From: Rattus norvegicus
Taxonomy: Eukaryota > Chordata > Mammalia > Rodentia > Muridae
Assembly: GCF_036323735.1 (NCBI RefSeq)
Contig: NC_086029.1
Coordinates: 49,041,357 to 49,105,356, forward strand
Reading direction: 5' to 3'
DNA length: 64,000 nucleotides
Of the stretch, positions 11,196 to 22,648 are shown one piece after another. How positions within the stretch are numbered: the first letter of the stretch is position 1; the number at the start of each line of letters is the position of its first letter. The position numbers and the translations under genes are program-made. The notes below the pieces were generated by a model, which made no database searches, was not told the DNA's origin, and saw only the letters and a program-made list of their open reading frames with translations.

Positions 11196-11395
11196 TATTT
11201 TGTGAGAGGTTTTTCAGTGAACATGGAGCAGTGAGGTCGGCCAGGCAACCAATGAACTTCAAGGATCTGCCTGTCTATGGCTCCCCAGTGCCATGAAAAC
11301 CAGCTTTTTATATGAATGCTGAGGGTCTGAACTTGGGACCTCATGCTTGCATAGCATGTACTTGACACACTGAACCATATCCTCCACACTGTCTT
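11196..11395 (-). mobile_element. RSINE1/B4-type SINE
   Basis: Antisense order: GTGAGAGGTTTTTCAGTGAA, GGCCAGGCAACCAATGA, CTGTCTATGGCTCCCCAG, then GGGACCTCATGCTTGCATAG, a tRNA-like head at the right. Confidence 0.75.
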
Positions 11396-11621
11396 AAAGA
11401 ATCAGGGTTTCCATCCTCTCTTCTGAAACAGATGTAGAAAAGACCAGTGGGAAGTGTCTTTTGTTTGCTTGAACTCAGGGAGAGAGATTTTTTATGGTCC
11501 TCTCTTCCCAAAATCACCACTGATGGCATCATCTTTGCATTGAGCAACATTCCTAGCAAAAGACCCTTTGTTGTAAAAGCAAAGTGAGCCCTGGGATGGC
11601 AAATGAAGTTGATTGTGTGTA

Positions 11622-11780
11622 GTGCTCACTGCATTCTGGGTATCTTGTGTGCAGTGCTCACTGCATTCTGGGCATTGTGTGGGTGGTGCTCACTGCGTTT
11701 GGGGCACCGTGTGTCCAGTCCTCACTGCATTTGGGGAATCATGTATATGGTGCTCACTGCATTCTGGGTTCTGTGCTGAG
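11622..11780. repeat. 32-bp minisatellite, five units
   Basis: The motif GTGCTCACTGCATT (or a close variant) starts at 11622, 11654, 11686, 11718 and 11750, an exact 32-bp phase with no indels between units. The units have drifted by substitution. Confidence 0.9.
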
Positions 11781-12079
11781 TTCTACCCATCATTCACTTG
11801 TATGTGCATTTGGTATTGCTCTATCCATGGACCCCTTGTCTGAGTGCTCACATTGTTCTTTTTGTTCCTGTTCCTGTGATAAAAATACCCGGACAAAAGC
11901 AAGTTATTGGAGAGATGTTTCATTTGGTTTACAGTTCCAAGTTATAGTCATCGTGGGAAATCAAAGTTTCAGGAACTTGAGGCAGGAGGTCACATCACAT
12001 CCACAGTAAAGAGCAGGGGACAGCAGATTCATGTGTTCACACTCAGCTTTCATTGTCCACTGTTTAAAAATTACATTGA

Positions 12080-12080
<1 letters not shown>

Positions 12081-12135
<55 letters not shown>
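12081..12135. repeat. (TG)n microsatellite
   Basis: About 27 TG units with one TATG interruption. Confidence 0.95.
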
Positions 12136-12275
12136 ACATGTGGCATAGTACATGTATGTATGTGGATGTCAAAGAACAATTTTTTGGGAGGTATCTCTTT
12201 CTTCCATGTAGCTCAAGTTCAGACAAGCACCTTTGCCAGCAACTATGCCATCTTGTAGACTCCTCCTTCACTCTT

Positions 12276-12372
12276 TTTTTTTTTCTTTTTCTGTTTTTCA
12301 GAGCTGGGGACCGAACCCAGGGCCTGGTGTTTTCTAGGCAAGCACTCTACCACTGAGCTAAATCCCCAACCC
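12276..12372 (-). mobile_element. ID SINE with 16-bp target-site duplication
   Basis: An antisense ID with its poly(T) at the left and GAGCTAAATCCCCAAC at the right. CTCCTCCTTCACTCTT flanks it at 12260-12275 and 12373-12388. The body has CTAGGCAAGCAC, closer to the BC1-like subfamily. It is inserted into an older LTR. Confidence 0.95.
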
Positions 12373-12600
12373 CTCCTCCTTCACTCTTATATAGTTCAGA
12401 ATCTTGTGCCTAGGGAATGCTGCCACCCACAGTGGTCACGTCTTCTCCTCTTAATCAACATAGTTAAGATAATCCTCCACGGATATGCAATGGGCCAACC
12501 TGACCTAGACGATCTCTCCTGACACTCTCTTCCCAGGTAACTCTGTGTCCAGTTGACTGTTTCTACTAACCATCCCACCAGGTACTGCACTGTGACAGCA

Positions 12601-13071
12601 GCTGGAGGAATAACATTAGTAAGATAGTAACAGTTTCTTGCCCATAGACTGTCACCTGGTAAAAGGCAGAAACAAAATCAAACAAACATTACATGTTAGC
12701 AAAGCAAGTACAAGGCCCTCTGGAGACTCCCAGCTTTCAGCTGCATGGTCATGGTGGATCCATAATCCTTGCAGTGGTCTGGAGCTTGTACCTGACCTTT
12801 AGATGAAGAAACTGAAGGGTAGAACCAACCTCCAGAGTGGGAAGGTAATGACGGTTGGCTAGCTAAACTCTTCATTTTCCAAGCCTCTCTTTGGATTAGA
12901 ATCTCTATCCTAAGATTCCAGATGAATTTTAGATTTGAAGACCTTTGACTTATCTTAGGGGTTCCTTTCCAGAACCTGCTGGATATGTCAGAGAGCAGCC
13001 TCAGACCAAAGGTGGTATTTTGTATGGATAGCTAGCTCACTGTCTAAAAGTAAATGGCCCACGTCTAAGTA
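12601..13071. other. Stretch without recognised features
   Basis: I see nothing that I can name in this interval. Confidence 0.5.
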
Positions 13072-13617
13072 TGGTGGTTATTTTTTAATTGTTAACTTGA
13101 CACAATGTAGAACACCTGGGAAGAGTCTCAGTGAGGGATTTTCTAGAGCAGATCGGTCCATGGTTGTGTCTGTGGGGTGTGGGAGTGTGGTAGGAAGACC
13201 TTCTACTGTGGGTGGCGCTGCTCCTTGAGCAGGGGATGTTAGATGGTAAAACCATGACAGTCTTCTGAGCACTGGCATGTGCGTAAAGTCACTGTTTTCT
13301 GCTGGGGATTAAGGATGTGCAGTGACTAGCTGTGTTTCAAGTTTCTGGTGATGCAAGAAGTTAGGAAGCACAATGGGTTCATCTGTTGTCACCAGTCACC
13401 AGGCAACAAGCTGTCAGCTCAGCAGCTGACACCTGGAAAGTCACTGGGGTGCCATCCTGCCTGCCTGGGAGGGGTTAACTCCTGGCCTTCTGACACCTGG
13501 ACTGCCTGGTAGTGATGAACTGACCTGGAACTGTGAGCCAGGTAAACCCTTCCTTTCTGGCTTGGTTTTGTCAGAGTCTTTTGTCACAGCCACAGGAAAT
13601 CAAACTCAGACACTCAG
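13072..13617 (+). mobile_element. MaLR-like LTR, sense, enlarged
   Basis: It reads GTTAACTTGACACAATGTAG at the start, then TTCTACTGTGGGTGG, and ends with AGCCAGGTAAACCCTTCC and CACAGGAAATCAAACTCAG. It is the same LTR class as 3388-3719 in the opposite orientation. At about 545 bp it is longer than its relatives, so extra sequence probably lies within 13280-13500. Confidence 0.6.
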
Positions 13618-13913
13618 CGTCTCTGGACTTCATGCGGGCCATAAAACAATCTCAGAACAATCTCAGATGAAGAAGAGATAAAAATACAAACTGTAAAGTG
13701 AGTAACTGTGCTCTCCATGTGAGTTAACCCCTGACATAGAAACTAGTTATAAGGAGGTAGAGTTCATCTGACTTGTGGTTTCAGAAGTCAAGTTTGGCTG
13801 GATCCTCTGCTCAGCCTGAAGTGAGGCAGAGCCTCCTGGCAGCGGGAGTGTACTCAGAGACTGCTCACTCCATGGCAGTCAGAACCAGACTGAGAGCAAG
13901 GACCAGAGGCGAA

Positions 13914-14187
13914 GGGCTGGAGAGATGGCTCAGTTGGGAAGGTGCTTGCTGCACACGCGTGAGGACTGAGTTTAGAGCCTCAGGACTCAGCCAGGGGTGG
14001 GGATGATGGCCTGTGCCAGAGGGGTGGAAACAGGAGGTTTTGGACTTGCTGACTACCAAGTGTAGCCTGAACGGTGAGCTTCTGGTTCAACAAGAGACCC
14101 TGTCTGAAAAAATAAGGTAGAGAGTGGCTGAGAAAAGACACTGGACCTCTGGCATGTTCATGGATGCCCATATGATTGAGTGCACAT
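13914..14187 (+). mobile_element. RSINE1/B4-type SINE
   Basis: A sense tRNA-like head (GGAGAGATGGCTCAGT, then GTGCTTGCTGCACACG) is followed by GGTTCAACAAGAGACCCTG. It ends in the long CA array that follows, the usual position of a SINE 3' tail. Confidence 0.8.
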
Positions 14188-14698
14188 GTACACACATACA
14201 AACACACACACACAAACACACACATACACCACACACATATACATATACCACATGCACAAACATACACATACACACACACACATATACCACCTACATACAG
14301 ACATACATACCACACAGACACACAAACATACCCATAGATAGACACACATATATCACACACACAAACCATACACACATACACATATGCCATGTGCACAAAC
14401 ATATGCACACATACACACACACAAACACATATATACCACACACAAACCACACATACAGACACATATACCACATGCACAAACCTACCCACACATACACACA
14501 CACAAACACACACATATACCACCTACATAGAAACATACATACTACACAGACACACAAACATACCCACAGATACACACACAAACACACACATATATTACAC
14601 ACAAACACACACAAATACCACACACACATATACCACACACAGACACATATACCATACACATAACACACACACACACACACATACACACACACACACTT
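14188..14698. repeat. Compound CA/CATA array with about 232-bp internal periodicity
   Basis: About 510 bp of CA, CATA and ACAGACA units. A block containing CATATACCACCTACATA starts at about 14281 and again at about 14513 with the same downstream order. The strand is almost wholly alternating purine-pyrimidine. Confidence 0.9.
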
Positions 14699-15017
14699 TC
14701 TAGGACCCCCCCCAATTTCTCAGTGCCATCAAGTGACAAGTGACTGAAACTGTTTATGAGGTCAGAGTCCCTGGGATCCAATTGCTTCTTCAATAGGTCT
14801 TTAAGGCATGGGCCTCTGGGAGGGGAGGACATTCCACATCCCCAGTACTATTCAGTCCTAGTGGCAGGGCTGGAAGGCTCTGCATTTCTGAGGTAACTAA
14901 AGGCCTCCAAATGCAGCCTTCTTCCATTGACCCGGCCCTCAGTTTCTCCACTGAAGGATGGAGAATAAATTGTGTGCACCTCAGAGTGTCTGGTGTGAGT
15001 GCTAGGGCCATCCAGAG
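14699..15017. other. Unique spacer between CA and TG arrays
   Basis: About 320 bp of ordinary sequence with no recognised feature separates the two complementary arrays. Confidence 0.6.
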
Positions 15018-15242
15018 TAAGTTTGTGTGTGTGTGTATGTGGTATGTGGTGTGTGTGTGTGTGTGTTATATGTGTGAATGTCTGTGGTATTTGTGTGTGT
15101 GTGTATGTGGTATATATGTGTTGTGTGTATGTGGTATATATATATGTGTGTGTTTGTGTGTGTCATATGTGTGTGTGTATGCTATGTTATTTGTGTGTGT
15201 TTGTGTGTGGTATATGTGTTCGTGTGTGTGGTATTGTGTGTA
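15018..15242. repeat. Compound TG/TATG array
   Basis: About 225 bp of TGTG with GGTATATATGTG and GGTATTTGTG interruptions. It is in inverted orientation to the CA array at 14188-14698. Confidence 0.92.
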
Positions 15243-17082
15243 ACTGACCTTCCAGAGAGTGGACTCCATCACCGGGGCATTGAGGGCCTACCTGTTTACA
15301 AGAACGAGGGTCACTTACTTGCCCCCATATGTGATATAAATGGCCTCAGCCTTGCCTCTCTGCCACAACAGGGGAAGTTTCACCAATGTGGGTCAAAGGG
15401 AGGGAGAACCCCTCTCTACTCTGCCACCCAACTGAAAGCTCCTGCCCAGGTTGGAAAAGGACAGCCTATCTGTGGAAGGGTGCTGACACACATAGGCAGG
15501 GTGTCCCTGGTAGAACAGGAATGCAGGGCCCTGGGATAGTGGCCTCCCTGTCCATGACACTTAGCACCCAGCATTCATACCAGGTACTCTGAGCTGCAAC
15601 CAATTTATTCTCCGACTCTGTCTCAATGACCCTTCTCCTGTTCCACTAGATAGCTGTGTTTAATGGTTCAAAAAACTGCTGTGGGCCTGAGAAACCTTCC
15701 CTACAGAGTCATTGTAATTAGGATAATGGCTTCCCTGGGAGAACCATTTTCCAGGCCTCACAGAATCTCTGATGGGTCTCTGGGACTTTCAGCTACAGGC
15801 TGCCCCTACCCAGCTTCTTGATTCAGAAGCCAGGAATATCTTGCTGGCAGTTGCTTGAGGCTCTTGGAAAAGAGTGAGAGTCAGGCAAGTAACACTTCCT
15901 CTGTGTCCCACAACCAAGCCCAGGTCAGCAGTGGAAGAAGGTATGGTCTGTTCTAGTCATTGCTACCACATCATCACCACTTTCACCATCCCAGCTGGCA
16001 CTCCACAGACACCATCCACTCCTCATCTTGTTAATTGCTCCAACACGTGTTGACGCTCATTTTCCACATGCTGGGCCGGTGCTTTAACTATGATGTGTTG
16101 GGGGTGTCCCAGTGTCTCCTCTGGCACAGAAGCCAGAGACCAAAGAAGCATTGAAGTGCCAAGCAGTAACACGGAGGAAGTTAAAGTGAGACTGTAGGCA
16201 TCAGATCTGTTCCTTTAACAAAATGCCCAAGCGAGAGACACTCTACAGGGCTGTTTGTAGGTCACTGGGTCCTGATCTTTCTACTAGAGTAGTGGTTCTT
16301 AACTAGAGTCGGTTTTGCTCTCCCGTGAGGCATCTGCCAATCCAGAGACATCACTCACCATTTTGTAAGTCAGCAAACCCAGAAACAAGCAGAACACTCC
16401 TGCCTCTGGAGGTCAGGGAGAGTCAGGAAGGAGAGGCCAGATGTGGAGGGTAGCAGCCTCAGCCCTGCACCCCGTCACCAGCTCCCTGGCTGTAGGAGGC
16501 TCTGTATGTTTTGGTCCTGCTTGTATATCAGTCCCTGGTTTCCCTAGGAAACTGAGCTTCTTCATGAAGCCCTGAACAGAGTAGTGTGGGAGTTTAATAA
16601 TTTAGGGTGTTGGCGGTGTATCATTTAATGCCTTCCCTCTCCCGCAGTCCCCACAATCCATAGGCCCCACCCACCTTCTCTGAAAGGAGTCCGTATCAGG
16701 GCTGAGGACTCCAGTCTTCCTAATGTTTGCTCCATGTCCCTAGCGCATTTGTCTTTGTGCAAAAGCAATGGCCCACTAAACTGTAGGCTAACAAGAACCC
16801 GCATTGTTCTGAGAACATGGAAGACACGGCCTTAATGAAAATAAGCCACATTAGCTTGCTTGGGATGGGAGCTTCTTCAGAGCTTCTTCAGAGATTTTAC
16901 TGTGCAGCTAGGGCTGAGGGCCACTGAATTGCAGCGGTATTCAACTGGTAAAGAATTGTGCAGTCTTGTACATATTTCAGGCCAGAGAAAGGTTCGGTGT
17001 CTTCTGCTATTCCAGTTAGCCTCTTCCTCTGTTCTACCGACACATCCTTTTCCACTTGACCTGTGGCAGAGAGCATTACCCA
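15243..17082. other. Repeat-poor region upstream of the CpG island
   Basis: About 1.8 kb with no repeat family I recognise. It lies immediately upstream of the proposed B3galt5 promoter and could hold proximal regulatory sites, but no specific site can be claimed. Confidence 0.4.
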
Positions 17083-17170
17083 GCACGGGCCTCTTAACTT
17101 TCCTGTGCCTCAATTTCCAAATCTGCAAAATGGGAAAATGAATTATACCTTCGTCACTGCCCAAGTGAAC
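17083..17170 (+). mobile_element. MIR SINE fragment
   Basis: It contains TTAACTTTCCTGTGCCTCA and AAATCTGCAAAATGGGAAAA, the conserved MIR middle section. Confidence 0.65.
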
Positions 17171-17229
17171 AGGGTGTAGGCACAACCCCACCTTGCACAA
17201 ATCTTTCTTATGAGAATCCCTGCCATGCC

Positions 17230-17860
17230 TCGCGTCCCCCCAGCCCCAAACACACCTCCTGTCTCCCTCTCTCTCCCCTCTCTCCTCTCGAGGGGAGGGA
17301 GCGTCGTGTGGTCTTCCGGAGGTCACTGAGGTCTGGGAAACGCGGGACTCTGCGGTTTGGCTCGCACCGGGAGTAAATTCAAAGTTAACTTCGAGACCGT
17401 CCCCTGGGAGGGCCAGAGCGCACAGCCAGCCCAGGCCCGGGAGGATCTGCGCAAATGCTGGTGCCAGGGAAGATGCTCTGGCCAGCACACTCGGGAGGCG
17501 GGACCTTGGCAGCCGGTTCCTGCTGCTTCTCCATAGCGTAGCTCGCAGAGCTGTGGTCCAGGGGCCCAGACTCTGACTGACCGGCTGCTGCTGCGCTGCG
17601 GGAGTCAAGTGCACCTCCTCCTGCCGCCGCGCACCTATCAGAGTCCCTAAGCGCATTGCCGCGCGCTCCTCCCACTTGCAAATACCAGTCCAGCTTGCGG
17701 CTGCCCTGGCCTGGACAGAGCCTGCGGGCCGCCTGCGTCCCCTGTCCTGTCCCTTCTAAGCTCCAGCCGGACGACGGTAAGGGATTGCGGGGGTTGGGGG
17801 GGGGAGGAGGCGAAGGCGCCGGGACTAGAAACAGCAGGGCAGGCTGGCATCCATGTGTTC
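17230..17860 (+). promoter_or_regulatory. B3galt5: CpG-rich region, candidate B3galt5 native promoter and exon 1
   Basis: This is the only strongly CpG-dense stretch in the window, with several dozen CpGs and a GC-box-like GGGAGGCGGGACC near 17493. There is no obvious TATA box near its 3' end. It lies upstream of and co-oriented with B3galt5 and ends in a consensus splice donor at 17777. The human gene is known to have a native promoter with CpG islands, besides an LTR promoter used in colon; I infer that this is the rat equivalent of the native one. The transcription start cannot be placed from sequence. Confidence 0.65.
17774..17782 (+). other. B3galt5: Candidate 5' splice donor of B3galt5 exon 1
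   Basis: ACG|GTAAGG has the donor GT at 17777-17778 and a good match to the U1 consensus, at the 3' edge of the CpG-rich region. Splicing to the acceptor at 54123 would remove a 36-kb intron; splicing through an intermediate exon is also possible. Confidence 0.6.
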
Positions 17861-18298
17861 TTCCTGTAAAATTAAGGCAGAGATGTCACAGAGCTTGATG
17901 CTAGCTTGGATTCACTGGCAGAGACTTGTATATACACCACACCGAAGGAAGTTGTGCTTCTGGGTGGGTAGCAGCGCACACACAAATGAGGGTTACACAT
18001 CAGATGGACATAGCACGCGATTCAAAAGAACAGCCCGATCTAGAGAAAATAACATCAATCAAGTCAAATTCTAAAACCAACTCAGAAGCATCCTGCCGCT
18101 GCAGCAGCTCCTGCAGTGTGTGGGCCCAGAGCTGAGAACAAGAAAGGAAAAAGCCATCTTCTCAGCTAGGGGTGACAGTCAGGGGTGACAGCCAGGGGCT
18201 GACTTCCTGGGGTGCTCTTCTGGTCGTGGGAGTGCCTTGGGCTTGGTAATCGACATTTTCTCTGGCGGTGGGTTGGGGGTAGGGGTTAGCTGTGTTGT

Positions 18299-18303
18299 GT
18301 TGT

Positions 18304-18357
<54 letters not shown>

Positions 18358-18365
18358 CGTGTGTT
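18299..18365. repeat. (TG)n followed by alternating CG run
   Basis: About 21 TG units pass directly into GCGCGCGTGCGTGTG. The combination is a strong Z-DNA-type sequence about 520 bp after the exon 1 donor. Confidence 0.95.
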
Positions 18366-18537
18366 TTAATGTGCTGGGGTCTGGGGATAGGTCTTGCTAC
18401 AGTCAGTGTTGGGGTACCCAGTGGCTGTTTTTATTCATTTTATAAATGTAGGGAATCCTTAGTTGCATGGCTGAGTTACATGCATGTTTATTAAGCCCAT
18501 TCTTGTACAGTGACGTTTTTTAGTTAAATCGCAACTT

Positions 18538-18640
18538 TTGGCAAGGAATTTAGCTTTAGTGGTTGAATTGGCCCCGGGCATGTGGGAGGCCCCAGTTCAA
18601 TCTTCAGAACTGAATGAAACAAAACAAAAAACTGTCTGTC
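18538..18640 (+). mobile_element. Diverged ID/B4-like SINE head
   Basis: It reads AAGGAATTTAGCTTTAGTGG, then CCCCAGTTCAATCTTCAG and an A-rich tail, the order of an old ID-type promoter region. Confidence 0.55.
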
Positions 18641-19473
18641 TGTCCACCACCATCCATCTAGTCTTGTATATGCCCTGCGAGTGTGTCCCATTTTTTCAGT
18701 GTTTCTTCTTAAAAAAAAAAAAGTTTGAATAATATGCCCATTTGGCTTCAGAGAGATCATGTAAGGAATGGTTGTTTTGTGTTACCTTCAGTTTTTGTCT
18801 AATTAAAAAGAAAAAAGTCTGATGCTTGAGGGAGAAGCTTAGGACAGGGCTGAGAAGTGATCCTGTGGAGCAGATCCTTCCTTTTAGTTCCCTTTGCCCC
18901 TCCCCCAGCTTGACCTACACAGTTGTTCCTTTCTGAATGTCCCTCTCAACAGATGTCCCTTCCTTGTGGGTTTTAGGCAGGTGCTCTGAGTAAACCGTGG
19001 ACATCTCTGAGACCAACGTTATGAGCCAGATGTCCCAGCATGCTGGTTAAGTCTTTCGGCCGGGCTCTCCTTCAGTTTTCAAGCGTTAGTTACAGGCAGT
19101 GGACAGGGCAGGTTCAGAGGGTCCTAAAAGAGCTTCCAGACAGCAGTCTCTGCTTTTCTGGACATGGCCTTGTCCTTGGGTTCTGAGCTCAGGAACTTGC
19201 CATCTGTTCTGTAAGCTCGTTTAACTAGGCACCTGATCCCATTTCTCCTGGATTTCCCATCAGGACTAGATCTGATCAACTGAGCGTCCATCCACAGCTC
19301 CAGTGGCCTTGAATAGCTGCCTGCTGCTGGGCACCCTCTGCCCCTAGATAAGTAAGTTAAGGTGTGATCCTTCCTTAGTCCTGACAGAACTTAAGCCACT
19401 ACACCCTCTCACCTGATTATAAGTATCAGTTGTCAGGAGCTCATGGCATTGGCTTCACCCTGGGTTGGGTGAA

Positions 19474-19474
<1 letters not shown>
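18641..19474. other. Intronic stretch without recognised features
   Basis: Apart from a 13-bp A run at about 18710 I recognise nothing here. Confidence 0.5.

Positions 19475-19475
<1 letters not shown>

Positions 19476-19525
<50 letters not shown>
19476..19525. repeat. (GT)n microsatellite
   Basis: An uninterrupted run of about 25 GT units. Confidence 0.97.
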
Positions 19526-19526
<1 letters not shown>

Positions 19527-20099
19527 GGGGTTGTGGGTGAGGAGGAGTTAAGGAGTGAACTTTTCTCCTGCACACGATTGCTTGTCTCTGCTTACTACCC
19601 TGCCATCAGGGAAACACATGATTGACAAAGATCTTTCCATTCTCCCAATTTCAGCCTACCCTCTGGCTAGGCTTGGGTATTTCACTCTATCAGGCTTTGT
19701 GACTGGCCTCCAGTGGGTTTAAACAACACTTTTCTTTGCCTGAGTCAAGCTATACAGTGAAAGGGTGGGTAAGAGAGAAGATAGAGATTCGGGGGGTGGG
19801 AGGCAACATGGCTCTCCATTTAAAACCAGGCTCAGGAGATAATGTCACCAGACTGAACCCCTAAACAATTGATGACCAGCTGTCCTGCCAGTGCACAGCT
19901 TTCAAAGATTAAACCCTGAACACTGAAAATCACAGCCTTTGGGTGCCAACTATTACATTAGTTCATTTCCTCAACTCTCCAGCTAAGGGAGGGCTGGGTG
20001 GTAATGTTCTAGACAAGTTCTATCTGGTCTAGATGCCATGCTGACAATTATAATGACCCACACTCCTTATGATTTCAATATAGCAATAAAAACACACCT
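19526..20099. other. Intronic stretch without recognised features
   Basis: No repeat or exon is recognised. Confidence 0.5.
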
Positions 20100-20820
20100 G
20101 TCGGGGCCGAGAGAGACCTGAACATGTCCAAATTAGGGAGGGAAAGAGGAAGCACCCAGGTTCTCGGAAATCTGCCCTACTCCTATGATAAACTCGGATG
20201 CCAGCGTGTGTGTCACACCCCTTATAACAGTCTGAGTAGCCATCCAGAGTGTACACCTGCTCTGGGACAGGGCAAGACTGCTGTGGTGTGTAAGCTGATC
20301 TGCGTTAGTCATTGGGCATCTTCTGAAATTTCCTGCTGGCTTCCAGACCAGGTTAGCCATTTGTAAGCTGTACCTGCGGATTCGGCTACGGATGGGGAAA
20401 CTGCTGAGCTTTTGACAAAATTGCATAAAGCGAGGGCACGACTGCTCCAACCTACAGCCGGAGGGGAGGTTTCTATTGTAGATACGAGGGGCAGTATGGC
20501 CAGAGGTGTCTGGGAGAGCCTGGAGCAGGGAGAGAAAGCAGTAGACTACACACCAGTAAGCTGAACTGGGCCATGAGAGGAGCGAGGGGGAGAGGGAAGG
20601 GCGAGCAGGAGAGGAAGAGAGGGAGAAAGAGGAAGACAGGAGAGAGCAAAAGGAGAGGCTAAGAGGGGTTATGGCCGGAAATGCCAGGGTTATATGGGAA
20701 TGAGAAGCTGGGGGAAGGGAATCCTATGAGAAGTTTAGGGTAGCAGCTCCCGTTGGAAGTTTAGGGTAACCACAGATACTGAGTGATCTTGGAGGCCAAC
20801 TGGTGCTTTGGTATTGCTCA
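20100..20820 (-). mobile_element. Unassigned LTR-like repeat with purine-rich block
   Basis: The part from about 20464 resembles 4945-5440 (AGGTTT..ATTGTAGATA, then GTGTCTGGGAGAGCC). It contains a purine-rich block at 20575-20660. The left part (20100-20455) may belong to the same element; I cannot name it. Confidence 0.4.
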
Positions 20821-20919
20821 TAGGCATCCCAGATAGACATTTGTTTGTTTTGAGCCTGACAAAAATAACATTTGGCTTAAAAACCAAGATCAAGAGTTTA
20901 GAAACATCAACCAGACTTT

Positions 20920-21380
20920 TTAAAAAATTACTTTTATCTATTTATTCATTTATTATTTATTTACAATCCAATCATTACCCACTCCCAGCAGTCCACCCTC
21001 CCGCAGTTCTACCTCTCATTCCTCCTCCCCCCGGGTGTCCCCCCATCTCCCCCTCCCAGGCCTCCCTACTCCCTGGGGCCTCAAGTCTCTCCATGGTTAG
21101 GCACATCTTCTCTCACTGAGGCCAGATTAGCCAGTCCTTTGCTGGATATGCGTCAGGGAGCAGGGGGGCTTTTAGTAGCTGCCTGGTTGGTGGCTCAGCC
21201 TCTGAGAGATGTCAGGGTCTGGGTTAGTCGAGACTGCTGGTCTTCCTATTGGGTCGCCCCCTTCCTCAGCTTCTTCTAGTCTTTCCCTAATTCAACCACA
21301 GGGGTCCCTGACTTGAGTTCATTGGTTGGGTGTAAGTATCCGCGTCTGTCTCGGATATCTGATTTTTGAACACTATCCTA
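20920..21380 (-). mobile_element. L1 3' UTR fragment
   Basis: Read on the minus strand, this is the 3' end of a rodent L1. Left to right on + there is an AT-rich tail region, pyrimidine-rich CTCCTCCCCCCGGGTGTCC sequence, and a GCCTGGTTGGTGGCTCAGCC segment, ending near GAGTTCATTGGTTGGGTG. The 5' part is absent. Confidence 0.75.
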
Positions 21381-21529
21381 CCTCCTCAATAGGGGCTGGA
21401 AGTCATTTCGGATGAAACCATTAAGAATGTACTGGATCACTTATTCTCTATTTCCTCACAGAGAGACCTAGGAGCTTGGGAAGATCACTTCAACCCTGCA
21501 CCTTGCTTCTCTCTACTGACGCCACAGAC

Positions 21530-21743
21530 CAGTGGTTCTCCACTGTCCTAACACCGATACCCTTTAACACAGTTCCTCATGTGGTGGTGATCCCCAAGTG
21601 TAACATCGTTTTCATTGCTACATTTTGCTACTGTTATGAATCACAGCGTCAACATTCGATATGCAGGATATCTGATACTCGACCCCTGTGAAAGGGTCAG
21701 TCAACCCCCAAAGAGATCAAGGCCCACAGGTTAAGAGCTGCTG
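21530..21743 (-). mobile_element. URR1-type hAT-Charlie DNA transposon
   Basis: It begins with the terminal motif CAGTGGTTCTC and ends with CACAGGTTAAGAGCTGCTG, a diverged inverted copy. Inside are CCTCATGTGGTGGTGATCCC and CCCCTGTGAAAGGGTCAGTC. The length and ends fit the non-autonomous rodent URR1 family. Confidence 0.8.
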
Positions 21744-22638
21744 CTATAGATGCTGATAATACTACTTCTCTGAGAGCATGTGAGGCCTAGATTGTCCCAT
21801 CTGTCCCTGGGCTTCCGGTGACAGTGACTATTGAAGTCATCATTTACCTACCGTTCTCTAAGCTCTCTGCTGAATCTTGCTTGAGTACTGAAAGAATAAG
21901 AAAGCTTCTCAAATTATAAAGTAATTGATTTTTAAGGGTCATTGCCAGCTGGTATGACACATATTTTGGGGCATGGTAGAATGACTAAAACAGAGGACAG
22001 ACTTTGGGACTCAGTGGTGATGAGCTGGCTTGGGTTTGGATTCTCTACTATTGTAGCTTTTGATTCTCTGTGTCCAAACTCCCTTTCCAGGGTCACTGTC
22101 CAAGGCTGTCTGTAGTCTTTCTTGCAAGGCCCCATTTCTTTGTTCCCTGAGGCTGTTTTAATTGCCACGTGTTAGCTCTGCAAGTCCTCTTTTAATCTCC
22201 TGGGTCTCTCGTCATTTCCTACGTTCATTGTGTTTTGCCAGCTGAGTCCTCGATGTCTCTGGGGTGCAGTACATTTATGGGGCTCACCTTTGATTCATTT
22301 CCGTGAGTTCATTCTTCCAGATTTTCTGTGCTGCCGTTCTTGTTAAACAAGGACAGGTTACCTGGTTGGCTGTCTCTGTAGGTAAAATTTACGTTGACTT
22401 TTTGTTATTGCCTTCCAATTATGTGGGTCTTATCTGAATTCTTCTCGGAGTTTTAGTCGAGTCCTGAGTATCATAATCTGCTTCTTGTCCCGGGCTAGGA
22501 AAAAAGGGGACGAGGGAGGCATCAGGCTGTATGAATAACAATCAGGACTGGCAGGTTGCTTTTTCTGGAATTTTGCTAAAACTCGTTTTCAAGGCCACTC
22601 AGGCCAGGGAGGAATCAAATATATTTTTCTTAAAATGG
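21744..22638. other. Intronic stretch without recognised features
   Basis: About 900 bp with no recognised repeat, exon or RNA gene. Confidence 0.5.
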
Positions 22639-22648
22639 TAAGAATTTT

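Larger units (their letters stand above)
11860..12600 (-). mobile_element. MaLR-like LTR interrupted by (GT)n and an ID
   Basis: Antisense LTR beginning at CCTGTGATAAAAATACC with the interior motif AATCAAAGTTTCAGGAAC. It resumes after the inserted ID at 12276-12372 and ends near CTACTAACCATCCC. A TG microsatellite (12081-12135) lies inside it. Confidence 0.6.

Noticed and set aside
14124..14663. Long His/Thr-rich and Cys/Val-rich open frames over CA and TG arrays (also at 15018-15242, 43857-44216 and 63000-63760).
   Set aside because: They are translations of dinucleotide arrays; every frame stays open because the units lack stop codons.
16877..17656. 259-codon minus-strand open frame over the CpG-rich region.
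   Set aside because: High GC lowers stop frequency, the frame crosses a MIR fragment and shows no domain. It opposes a good plus-strand donor.
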